Shown piece by piece: positions 56,019-63,369 of a stretch of 64,000 bases of DNA (within the stretch, counting starts at the first letter, position 1; each line of letters begins with the position of its first letter). A program made the position numbers and the translations under genes. The notes beneath the pieces are model-generated. The model was not told where the DNA came from. It was given only the letters and a program-made list of their open reading frames with translations, and searched no databases. This DNA comes from Arthrobacter sp. Leaf137 (GTDB lineage Bacteria; Actinomycetota; Actinomycetes; Actinomycetales; Micrococcaceae), in the NCBI RefSeq assembly GCF_001423525.1, contig NZ_LMOI01000018.1, forward strand, positions 63,786-127,785, in the 5' to 3' direction.

Positions 56019-56768
56019 TCAGGGAACCGCGGGAGAGGCGGTGACCACCACGTTCTTCCCCCACGGATCCTGCGTGTAGCAGCTGATGAGGACCACCCTG
56101 TTGGGGACCATGTCCCAGATGGGGCTGTCCTTGAGGCTGGCCTTCACGTAGGTGGTCACGCTGTCCACCCGGTAAGGGATGGCTCCCGTGCCGGTCTCCA
56201 CGGTGAACGTGTCGCCCACGCGGGCCGCTGAACTCAGGTGGTTGAAGGGGGCGTCCGCGCCGTCCCAGCTGTGGCCGATGACGTACGTGGTGTTGGCGGA
56301 GTTGCTGCCGGGTGTTCCGTAGGGCGTCAGCCAATAAGCGTCTTTGGTTTCCGGCGGAACGATGGTCTGGCTGGACGCCGCGGCGGAATCAGGTTCCAGC
56401 GGGTGGACCGGAACGTCGAGATCGGCGGACGGGTAACTGATGCGGACCGGGGCCGCCGCTTCAGGGAGTGCAGGCTCCGGTGCCGCCTGCTCCGGCATCC
56501 CTGTGGCAGGCGTGCCAAGTGCCGGCGTCGTACCGCTGGACGCGGCAGCAGATGCGGGAGTGGCGGAAGGGACGGGTTCGGCGGTGGCCGGAGCGGCCGC
56601 CACGGCGTTGACGACGGCGGGAGGCTGGCCCTGCTGCAGGAGCGGGCCGCCGAACGTGATGCCCATGGCCGCCGTGACGCCGCACAGGAGGATCGCCAGG
56701 TCAGCGCGGTTCAGGCGACGCCAAGGCCGCCTTGGCCGCCCCGCGCGGCGGCTGTTCTCTTCGGCCAT
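56019..56768 (-). CDS. Sortase (class F-like)
   Basis: 249 residues. N-terminal membrane anchor (LNRADLAILLCGVTAAMGITF) and a 70-residue Ala/Pro spacer, then the sortase domain with the active-site His in VIGHSWDG (H166) and Cys in VLISCYTQ (C230). The usual Arg shortly after the Cys is not seen: WGKNVVVTA carries Lys in that region. The gene is 109 bp downstream of a repeat-containing surface protein gene that it may anchor to the wall. The ATG at 56768 starts the anchor; the longer frame is not used. Confidence 0.78.
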   Translation of the reverse strand: MAEENSRRAGRPRRPWRRLNRADLAILLCGVTAAMGITFGGPLLQQGQPPAVVNAVAAAPATAEPVPSATPASAAASSGTTPALGTPATGMPEQAAPEPALPEAAAPVRISYPSADLDVPVHPLEPDSAAASSQTIVPPETKDAYWLTPYGTPGSNSANTTYVIGHSWDGADAPFNHLSSAARVGDTFTVETGTGAIPYRVDSVTTYVKASLKDSPIWDMVPNRVVLISCYTQDPWGKNVVVTASPAVP

Positions 56769-56800
56769 GGCGTTCCTCCGCTGGGTCGCTGGGGGGTAGG

Positions 56801-56841
56801 AAGGAAGGCGTCCCGCCGGGCACTGGCGGAACGCCTTCCTT
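56801..56841 (-). terminator. Strong hairpin between the surface protein and sortase genes
   Basis: An 11-bp perfect outer stem (56801-56811 / 56831-56841) and an inner CCGCC/GGCGG stem. No T-run follows on the minus strand, so partial read-through is likely and sortase would be made at a lower level than its substrate. Confidence 0.6.
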
Positions 56842-56877
56842 GTCAGGGGCCGCAGGGTTGCGGCGTTGACGACGGCG

Positions 56878-57639
56878 TCAGGGGGCCGTCGGGGAGGAAG
56901 CCGACCGGCGGCGGATGGCCACGGCAGCTCCGGCGGCGACCAATGCGCCGATGCCACCCAGCCAGGCGGGTGAGGCCGGGTTGCCGCCGACGGCGGTCTG
57001 GGCGTTGAAGCCCTGGTTGGTTCCCCTGCTGACGGGTGCAGCGGCCACTGCTCCCGTTGCCGGCTGCACCTGGGTGGCTGCGGGCTGGGCGGGCACCACC
57101 GGAGTCACCACTGCCGGAGCTGCGGCGGGCGGGACAACGGGCGTCACCGCCGGCGGGATGACCGCCGGTGGGCTGTCCACGGGTGGATTGACGACGGGTG
57201 GGTTGTCGACCGGCGGGTTGTCCACGGGTGGGTTATCGACCGGCGGATTATCTACAGGAGGATTGTCCACGGGTGGGTTGTCGACCGGTGGGTTATCCAC
57301 GGGCGGGTTGTCGACCGGCGGGTTGTCCACGGGTGGGTTGTCGACGGGAGGCGCCGCAGCACAGCCGTTGTTGTAGATCGCCTGCCCCGCAGCGTCCCAG
57401 TTCTGCCCGTACTTCAGGCCGTCGTTGGGCGGAATGATGTCGTTGCCGTGATGGCCATGCCCGTTCAACGACGGGACCGGAACCGAGTTCACCGTGTAGT
57501 GCTTGGCATTCGAGCCCGAGCCCGCGTGGCAGATGATGATCTTAGCGTCATCGCTCCAGCCGCGGTCGGCCACGGCGGGGGCGGCGACGACGAGTGCCGC
57601 CAGGCCCACGGCGCCGAGTGTTCCAATGGTGCGTTTCAT
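56878..57639 (-). CDS. Cell-surface protein with PPVDN tandem repeats
   Basis: 253 residues. Signal peptide to A24 (VAAPAVA). Residues 25-95 form a small domain with the pattern KIIICHAG ... GHGHHGNDIIPP (C37, H38, H61, H63, H64), common in actinobacterial surface proteins and perhaps metal-binding. Then about twelve Pro-rich pentapeptides (PPVDN type), a Pro/Val/Ala spacer, and a C-terminal sorting-like region: GFNAQTAVGG, a membrane helix (about 226-242) and RRR tail. There is no LPXTG. With the sortase gene next to it, NAQTA is a candidate recognition sequence (inference). ATG at 57639 follows GGGAGAG. Confidence 0.75.
   Translation of the reverse strand: MKRTIGTLGAVGLAALVVAAPAVADRGWSDDAKIIICHAGSGSNAKHYTVNSVPVPSLNGHGHHGNDIIPPNDGLKYGQNWDAAGQAIYNNGCAAAPPVDNPPVDNPPVDNPPVDNPPVDNPPVDNPPVDNPPVDNPPVDNPPVDNPPVVNPPVDSPPAVIPPAVTPVVPPAAAPAVVTPVVPAQPAATQVQPATGAVAAAPVSRGTNQGFNAQTAVGGNPASPAWLGGIGALVAAGAAVAIRRRSASSPTAP
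57172..57351 (-). repeat. 15-bp tandem repeat encoding PPVDN
   Basis: About twelve direct 15-bp units, in-frame, each coding for PPVDN or a close variant (one PPVVN, one PPVDS). Units alternate in wobble codons, and a 30-bp pair is repeated exactly, so the array grew by duplication. Change in copy number would alter the length of the wall spacer without breaking the frame. Confidence 0.85.
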
Positions 57640-57927
57640 TGTTCTCTCCCCAATTTTTGTCGTGAAACGGACCATGGCGGGGAAAGGCCAGCGGTGGCGC
57701 CCGTATGCCCCAGCAGCACGGTCAGCTTGCTTGAGTTTTCAGGCTAGGGGCGGCGCCCGGGGCAGGTCCTCAGTAGGGTGTACTCGTCTTTTCCGGACCC
57801 GCCGGCGGCCGGGTCACTTGCCGGTACCCGATCTTTGCCCGCAACTACCTGCGGGGGAGGGCGGAGCCTTGTCCCGGAATTCGCCCGCGCCTAACGTTGA
57901 ATTCAAAGAAAGGCGGGTGGATCTGGC

Positions 57928-58128
57928 ATGGAAATTTTCATGTGGTGGCTGGACCTTGACCTGGACAGCAAGGAATGGCTCCGGGAGAACCTTCGGACGG
58001 GTGAGCTGCCCTTGCCGGTGCTCCAGGGCATCGCCGAAGCCGGCGGACCGCACCCGGATAACCCTGCAGCCGTGCTGACGGCCGCCGACTGGGACTTCAT
58101 CGAAACCCAGTCCGAGTTCGTCGATTAG
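57928..58128 (+). CDS. Hypothetical small protein (66 residues)
   Basis: Trp- and Asp-rich start (MEIFMWWLDLDLDSKEWLRENL), soluble, no domain recognised. GGCGGGTGG lies upstream of the ATG. Only 81 bp before the BNR-repeat gene, so they may share a transcript. Confidence is moderate because of the short length. Confidence 0.55.
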   Translation: MEIFMWWLDLDLDSKEWLRENLRTGELPLPVLQGIAEAGGPHPDNPAAVLTAADWDFIETQSEFVD

Positions 58129-58209
58129 GCAGCTGGCTGGACGGCCCTTCCCTTTTCCGTGCCTCCAAAACCGTTGCAGCCTGAACACTGCGGTGGTTGC
58201 ATGGTGGGC

Positions 58210-59307
58210 ATGGCAACCGCAGAGAATTTTGTCTTAGCGATCGGGACCAAGAAAGGCCTCTGGCTGGCCACCAGCCAGGACAGGCGCGAATGGTCCTTCA
58301 CCGGCCCCCACTTCCTGATGGCGGAGATTCCCAGCGTCGGGATCGACACCAGGGGTGGCCGCACCCGGATCATGGTGGGAGTCCGCAGCGAACACTGGGG
58401 ACCCACCGTGGCCCACTCGGACGACCTGGGCGAAACCTGGTCCGAACCCGAACAGGGGGCCATCAGGTTTCCCGAGGACACCGGGGCCGCCGTGGAACGC
58501 GTCTGGCAGATCTACCCTGACGCAGAGTCCCGGCCGGGCGTGGTGTGGGCCGGCGCCGAACCCATCTCCGTATGGAAATCCACGGACGGCGGTGAACACT
58601 TCGAATTGAACCGCGGCCTCTGGGACCACCCGCACCGCAGCGACTGGGGCGCCGGCTACGGCGGTGCGGCGGCACACTCCATCGTCGTCGATCCCGCCGG
58701 GGACACGGTGCACGTCGCCATGAGCACCGGCGGCGTTTACCGCTCGCTCGACGGCGGCACCTCCTGGGAGCCCCGCAACAAGGGGATCTCGGCGTACTTC
58801 ATGCCGGACCCCAACCCAGAGTTTGGCCAGTGCGTCCACAAGATCGCGGCTGATTCGGCCGTGGAAGGCCGACTGTACGCCCAGAACCATCACGGCGTGT
58901 ACCGCACTGACGACAATGCGGACACCTGGACGTCGATCGCCGATGGCCTGCCGGCGGATTTCGGATTCGTCATGCTGACGCACCCCCGCCGGGAAGGAAC
59001 GGCCTGGGTGGTTCCGCTGAAAGCCGACGGCGAACGCATCCCTCCGGACGGGGAACTTGCCGTCCACCGGACGGACGACGCCGGAAGTTCGTGGAAGCGG
59101 CTCAGCAACGGCCTGCCGGGCAAGGAATACAACAGTGTGCTGCGGGACGCCGCGTCGGTGGATACCGCCGAGCCGGCCGGGGTGTACTTCGGCACCCGCG
59201 GCGGAACGGTGTATGCAAGCGCAGACGAGGGAGAAACGTTCTCAGAGGTGATTGCGCACCTTCCCGACGTCCTGTGTGTCCGGGCGGCAGTGGTGGCCGG
59301 TGCCTGA
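58210..59307 (+). CDS. BNR/WD40-type beta-propeller protein
   Basis: 365 residues with repeated BNR/Asp-box-like motifs (SDDLGETW, STDGGEHF, SLDGGTSW, TDDNADTW, TDDAGSSW), as in sialidase-like and photosystem-assembly Ycf48-like beta-propellers. No signal peptide is present, so it is cytoplasmic. Overlaps the MoaD/ThiS-like gene by 8 bp, so the two are coupled. The start could be ATG 58201 or 58210; neither has a good ribosome-binding site. Confidence 0.75.
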   Translation: MATAENFVLAIGTKKGLWLATSQDRREWSFTGPHFLMAEIPSVGIDTRGGRTRIMVGVRSEHWGPTVAHSDDLGETWSEPEQGAIRFPEDTGAAVERVWQIYPDAESRPGVVWAGAEPISVWKSTDGGEHFELNRGLWDHPHRSDWGAGYGGAAAHSIVVDPAGDTVHVAMSTGGVYRSLDGGTSWEPRNKGISAYFMPDPNPEFGQCVHKIAADSAVEGRLYAQNHHGVYRTDDNADTWTSIADGLPADFGFVMLTHPRREGTAWVVPLKADGERIPPDGELAVHRTDDAGSSWKRLSNGLPGKEYNSVLRDAASVDTAEPAGVYFGTRGGTVYASADEGETFSEVIAHLPDVLCVRAAVVAGA

Positions 59308-59587
59308 CATTACGGTGGTGCTCCCCGGTGTCCTCCAGCCACTGGCCGGCGGGCAGTCCGTGCTGACTGCGCCCGCCGACGGGCCGGTGACCGTGGGGCA
59401 GCTCCTCGATTCGGTTACTGCCGGGTTCGCTGTGCTCGCCCGGCGGCTCCGGGATGAAACAGGTGCGCTGCGCCGGTTCGTGAACGTCTACGTGGACGGT
59501 GACGAGGTACGGCGCCTGCAGGGGCTGGATACCGAAGTTTCCCCGGGCCAGGAGGTGCTGGTGATCCAGTCGGTGGCCGGCGGCTGA
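59300..59587 (+). CDS. MoaD/ThiS-like ubiquitin-fold protein
   Basis: 95 residues of the beta-grasp sulfur-carrier type (ITVVLPGVLQPLAGGQSVL, TVGQLLDSVTAGFAVLARRL, FVNVYVDGDEVRRL, GQEVLVIQSVAGG), ending in the Gly-Gly needed for adenylation or thiocarboxylation. GTG start overlapping the BNR gene stop (GTGCCTGA). No moeB/thiF adenylyltransferase or sulfurtransferase is in the window. Works with the BNR protein, I infer, rather than in molybdopterin or thiamine synthesis. Confidence 0.8.
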   Translation: MPDITVVLPGVLQPLAGGQSVLTAPADGPVTVGQLLDSVTAGFAVLARRLRDETGALRRFVNVYVDGDEVRRLQGLDTEVSPGQEVLVIQSVAGG

Positions 59588-59675
59588 CGGTTCCCGCCGC
59601 GGCTGCGGGCAGTCCTTACTGACTGCGCCCGATGCCGCGCCACTGGTGTGCCGCCGTCGTGCGTCAAAAAATGGG

Positions 59676-59912
59676 TCAGGCGACGCGCCAGACCGTGCAC
59701 TCGTCCGTATTGATGGCTTTGCGGAGGCCCGTGATCCGGTCCAGGATCCAGACGACGCCGATTCCTGGCGCTGTTTCCTGGACGCTGCCGCGGCGGACCA
59801 CCACATCGTCGTAGGAGGGCCCCACGGACAGCCGGGCCTCGATTTCGTCACCGCGGTGGAGCTGGTCCAGGGTGCGGACTCTGGTTACATGCGTAGTCGC
59901 CTTCTTCAACAT
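59676..59912 (-). CDS. Hypothetical protein (78 residues)
   Basis: Soluble, basic N-terminus (MLKKATTHVTRVRTLDQLHRGDEIEARLS), then VVVRRGSVQETAPGIGVVWILD. AGGAGG lies 5 bases before the ATG at 59912. Resembles a small beta-barrel-like domain; no family named with confidence. Faces the MoaD-like gene. Confidence 0.6.
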   Translation of the reverse strand: MLKKATTHVTRVRTLDQLHRGDEIEARLSVGPSYDDVVVRRGSVQETAPGIGVVWILDRITGLRKAINTDECTVWRVA

Positions 59913-60062
59913 CGGGGCCTCCTGGCTGGAGCTGGTGCCGGCTCTTGCCTGCATTCACCAGTGTGGGCTGCGAATGTTGCGTCCCCGTTTCCCCGCGGTT
60001 AGCTGCCGGTTAGTTCTTGGCGCCGGGCCCGTAAATGTCCGGGCCACGCCTATGGTGGTGCC

Positions 60063-60467
60063 ATGGAGATTCTGCAGGGGATCTGGGCCGTGGTGCTCGG
60101 GGCGGCGTCGCTGGCGCCCCTGGCGACGTTCGGCGTCGTCCTTGTTGCCTACCTGGCATACCGGCAGCGGGACAGGGCCGATCGCCGGGACCAATGGTGG
60201 AAACGGGCACAGTGGGCTTTTGATGCTGCCTTGGACGGCCGTGACCCGCAACGCAGACTCGCGGGACTGAAAGTGCTGGTCCAGCTCATCGGCAGCGACC
60301 TGGCAACCCCCGAGGATGCGGACCTGATGAGCGCCTTGGCCGTAGGAATCCGGGATGAAGAGGGCAGCGGCCGGCGCGGGGCGGCCATCCCGCCGCCGGT
60401 GCAGGGGCTGATCGTGGCTGAGGCGGAACGGCTGGTCGAGGCCGCAAGGGCCAAGGGCCGTCCCTGA
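60063..60467 (+). CDS. Hypothetical membrane-anchored protein
   Basis: 134 residues with one N-terminal helix (VVLGAASLAPLATFGVVLVAYLAY) and a basic, cytoplasmic region (RQRDRADRRDQWWKRAQWAFDAALDG). No function recognised. Faces the aminotransferase gene, with 10 bp between the stop codons. Confidence 0.6.
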   Translation: MEILQGIWAVVLGAASLAPLATFGVVLVAYLAYRQRDRADRRDQWWKRAQWAFDAALDGRDPQRRLAGLKVLVQLIGSDLATPEDADLMSALAVGIRDEEGSGRRGAAIPPPVQGLIVAEAERLVEAARAKGRP

Positions 60468-60477
60468 CCCCCTGCCT

Positions 60478-61704
60478 TTACGCCGCTTCGCGGTTGCGGT
60501 AGCTCGCCAGGAACGTCGAAATCCGGCGGACCGCTTCCTCGATGTCCAGGACGGAGGGGAGGATCACGAAGCGGAAATGGTCCGGGGTGGGCCAGTTGAA
60601 GGCCGTGCCGTGGGACACCAGGATCTTCTGGTCCTTGAGCAGGTCGATGACGAACTGCTCGTCGCTGGCGATGGGGTACAGTTCCGGGTCCAGGCGCGGG
60701 AACAGGTACATGGCCCCCGCCGCGGGGACGCAGGTGATGCCCGGGATGGCGGTCAGCAGTTTGTAGGCGAGGTCGCGCTGCTCACGGAGCCGGCCGCCGG
60801 GCCGCACCAGGGCTTCGATGCTCTGGTATCCGCCCAGGCAGGTCTGGATGGCATGCTGGGCCGGGACGTTGGGGCACAGGCGCAGGGAGGCGAGCAGTTC
60901 CAGGCCTTCCCGGTAGGCGGCGGTTGCTGCGAGGGGTCCGGTGACCGCCACCCAACCGGCCCGGTAGCCGGGCATCCGGTAGGCCTTGGAGAGGCCGCTG
61001 AAGGTCAGGCAGCACACGTCCTCGGCCACGGCCGCTGTGTGGATGTGCACGGCGTCCCCGTAGAGGACCTTCTCGTAGATCTCGTCGGAGAACAGGACCA
61101 GGTTGTGTTTGCGGGCGAGGTCGGCGAACTGCTCCAGGATGCGGCGCGGGTAGACGGCACCGGTGGGGTTGTTCGGGTTGATGATCACGATGCCCTTGGT
61201 ACGGCTGGTGATCCTGGCTTCGACGTCGGCCATGTTGGGCCACCAGTTATCGGCCTCGTCGCAGAGGTAGTGGACCGGCGTGCCGCCGGTCAGCGTCACG
61301 GCGGCGGTCCAGAGCGGGTAGTCCGGTGCGGGCACCAGGATCTCGTCGCCGTTCTCCATGAAGGCCTGCAGGCACATGGAAATCAGCTCGCTGACGCCGT
61401 TGCCGATGAAGATGTCCTCCACGCCGATGTTCATAAGGCCGCGGGTCTGGTAATACTGCGAGATCGCTGTCCGGGCGGAGAAGATCCCCTTCGAATCGCT
61501 GTACCCCTGGGCGCCCCGCAGGTGGTGGATCATGTCCACCACCACGGACTCGGGAGTCTCCAGGCCGAACGGGGCAGTATCGCCCAGGTTCATCTTCAGG
61601 ATCCGGTGCCCCTCGGCCTCCATGTTCTTGGCTGCCTGGAGGATGGGTCCGCGGAGTTCGTACCGGACGTTCTGGAGTTTGCTGGAGTGTTGCATGGCGC
61701 GCAT
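60478..61704 (-). CDS. Alanine aminotransferase (AlaA/AspC-like, PLP-dependent)
   Basis: 408 residues of fold-type I aminotransferase. PLP-binding lysine in SGLSKAYRMPGYRAGW; NPNNPTGAVYPRR and LFSDEIYEKVLY are conserved. N-terminus MQHSSKLQNVRYELRGPIL matches AlaA. The ATG at 61704 or 61695 can be used; no clear ribosome-binding site is seen. The GNAT gene ends 11 bp upstream on the same strand, so the two form an operon. Converts pyruvate and glutamate to alanine and 2-oxoglutarate. Confidence 0.88.
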   Translation of the reverse strand: MRAMQHSSKLQNVRYELRGPILQAAKNMEAEGHRILKMNLGDTAPFGLETPESVVVDMIHHLRGAQGYSDSKGIFSARTAISQYYQTRGLMNIGVEDIFIGNGVSELISMCLQAFMENGDEILVPAPDYPLWTAAVTLTGGTPVHYLCDEADNWWPNMADVEARITSRTKGIVIINPNNPTGAVYPRRILEQFADLARKHNLVLFSDEIYEKVLYGDAVHIHTAAVAEDVCCLTFSGLSKAYRMPGYRAGWVAVTGPLAATAAYREGLELLASLRLCPNVPAQHAIQTCLGGYQSIEALVRPGGRLREQRDLAYKLLTAIPGITCVPAAGAMYLFPRLDPELYPIASDEQFVIDLLKDQKILVSHGTAFNWPTPDHFRFVILPSVLDIEEAVRRISTFLASYRNREAA

Positions 61705-61715
61705 GGTTGATTTTT

Positions 61716-62225
61716 TCACAAAGCACGACGACGGAAGGCCGGTTCCTGCGCGAGTCCCCGCCCGGGCCGGTGCGCGCGCAGGAGAAGTCCCGTGCCGCCG
61801 TCGAACGTGGTGGTGTGAAACTGCCCAGCGCGGGCCACTTCGACGAAGCCCCAGGCGCTGTGCATGCCGATCGATGCGGTGTTTACGGCATTGACCACGT
61901 ACCAGGCATCCGGGGTGCGGTCCCAGATCCAGTGGAGCCGGGCCGCCGTGAGCGCGGCACCCACGCGCTGGCGGCGCTGCGATGGCCGGACCGTCACGCC
62001 GCCAAGGTAGTGGCCGGCGGGTGCGGGGCCGTCCGGACAGTCCCAGTAGTGGGTCTTGCCCCAGCCCACCACCTCGCCGCCGGATTCCGCGACCACGACG
62101 AGCCGGTTCGGGTCTGCCAGCGCAGCGGCCAGGGCCGCGGTCGCCAAAGGAATCCGTCCGCTTTGCCGGTCGGTGTCGAGGATGCCGGGCAGGTCCCCCT
62201 GTTCCGCTGGACGCACCGTAGCCAT
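61716..62225 (-). CDS. GNAT family N-acetyltransferase
   Basis: 169 residues with the GNAT motif A pattern (LGGVTVRPSQRRQRVGAALTAARL). Substrate unknown. Upstream of the aminotransferase gene with an 11-bp gap; likely co-transcribed. Confidence 0.85.
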   Translation of the reverse strand: MATVRPAEQGDLPGILDTDRQSGRIPLATAALAAALADPNRLVVVAESGGEVVGWGKTHYWDCPDGPAPAGHYLGGVTVRPSQRRQRVGAALTAARLHWIWDRTPDAWYVVNAVNTASIGMHSAWGFVEVARAGQFHTTTFDGGTGLLLRAHRPGRGLAQEPAFRRRAL

Positions 62226-62292
62226 TGTTAACGTCTACCCTTCCGGGCCGGTCTGTCGAGGACATGGGCTCGCGATGCAACGCGGGAAGTAC

Positions 62293-62321
62293 TTGACCGA
62301 TAAGTTTGGTACTTGTAATAC
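62293..62321 (+). promoter_or_regulatory. Sigma-70-type promoter of the AEC transporter gene
   Basis: TTGACC (62293-62298), a 17-bp spacer, and TAATAC (62316-62321), nearly consensus. The start codon is about 50 bp downstream. Two copies of GTACTTG (62289-62295, 62309-62315) spaced 20 bp apart may form an operator. Confidence 0.75.
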
Positions 62322-62370
62322 CGCTGGGACTGCGCGGGGCAGGAACGCGGGACGGGAAAGGAAGTACCCT

Positions 62371-63294
62371 ATGGGCGGCGTGCTGGTGGGGCTGGCGGTG
62401 ATCGGCGCCGTGATTGCGGTGGGCTACCTGTCCGCGCGGTGCGGACTGGGTGACGAACACACGGTCTCCGCGCTGACGAAGATCGCATTCTTCATCACCA
62501 ACCCGGTGCTCCTCTTTACCGTGGTGCTGGAATCTGACATCTCGGTGGTGTTCTCCGCCTATGTGCCGCTGGCCCTCCTCACGGCCACTGTCACCGCCCT
62601 GTTGTACGTCGCCGCAAGCCGCATCTGGTTCCGCCGCCCCATGGCCGACACGGCCGTGGGCGCCATGGCCAGTTCCTACGTCAACGCCAACAACATCGGC
62701 ATCCCCATCACCTTGTACGCCCTGGGCGACGCCACACCGGTGGCTCCTGTGCTGCTGGTCCAGCTGCTCCTGCTGGCTCCCCTGGTCCTGACCGTCCTGG
62801 ACCTCTCCGCCGCAGGCCGCTTCTCGCCGCGGCTGATGCTGACGCAGCCCTTCCGGAACCCGATGATCATCGCCACCCTCCTCGGAGCCGTCCTGGCCGC
62901 CTTCCACGTGAAGCTGCCCGAACCGGTCATGGCGCCGCTGACGCTGCTGGGCGGTGCGGCGGTGCCGGTGGTGCTGCTGGCCTTCGGGATGTCACTGCGC
63001 GGCACGCGGATGCTCCGGAGCGGCGGGCACACGGCTGAAATCCTCACCGCCACCGCGCTGAAGTCCGCCGTGATGCCCGCGGTGGCCTACGTCGTGGGCC
63101 GCTTTCTCTTCAATCTGGAACCGCACATGCTCCTGGGCGTGGTGCTCATGGCCGCGCTCCCGCCGGCCCAGAATGTGTTCCTCTTCGCCAGCAGATACGG
63201 CCGGGGGATGGCGGTGGCGCGGGAGACCATTCTCATTTCGACGGCGGCAGCCGCCCCGGTCCTGGTCCTGATCGTCTGGCTCCTGGCCGGCTGA
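62371..63294 (+). CDS. AEC (auxin efflux carrier) family transporter
   Basis: 307 residues with about ten membrane helices, VGYLSARCGLGDEHTVSALTKIAFFITNPVLLFT at the start and the conserved NPMIIATLLG and PPAQNVFLFASRYG blocks of the AEC/malate permease family. Substrate unknown. AAAGGAAG precedes the ATG and a strong promoter is upstream. Divergent from the GNAT gene. Confidence 0.87.
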   Translation: MGGVLVGLAVIGAVIAVGYLSARCGLGDEHTVSALTKIAFFITNPVLLFTVVLESDISVVFSAYVPLALLTATVTALLYVAASRIWFRRPMADTAVGAMASSYVNANNIGIPITLYALGDATPVAPVLLVQLLLLAPLVLTVLDLSAAGRFSPRLMLTQPFRNPMIIATLLGAVLAAFHVKLPEPVMAPLTLLGGAAVPVVLLAFGMSLRGTRMLRSGGHTAEILTATALKSAVMPAVAYVVGRFLFNLEPHMLLGVVLMAALPPAQNVFLFASRYGRGMAVARETILISTAAAAPVLVLIVWLLAG

Positions 63295-63369
63295 GTCCGG
63301 CGAAGGCCGCGCCGCGCCGCACGCCGCCGGGGGTACCGCCGCCGCCACTTGCCGGGCAAGAATGGGCAC

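Noticed and set aside
57172..57351. A possible CRISPR-like repeat array
   Set aside because: The units are 15 bp, contiguous with no spacers, and in frame within a coding sequence, so it is a protein repeat.
61705..62907. N-terminal extension of the aminotransferase frame
   Set aside because: It runs through the GNAT gene in another frame and beyond it, and the family N-terminus matches the start near 61704.
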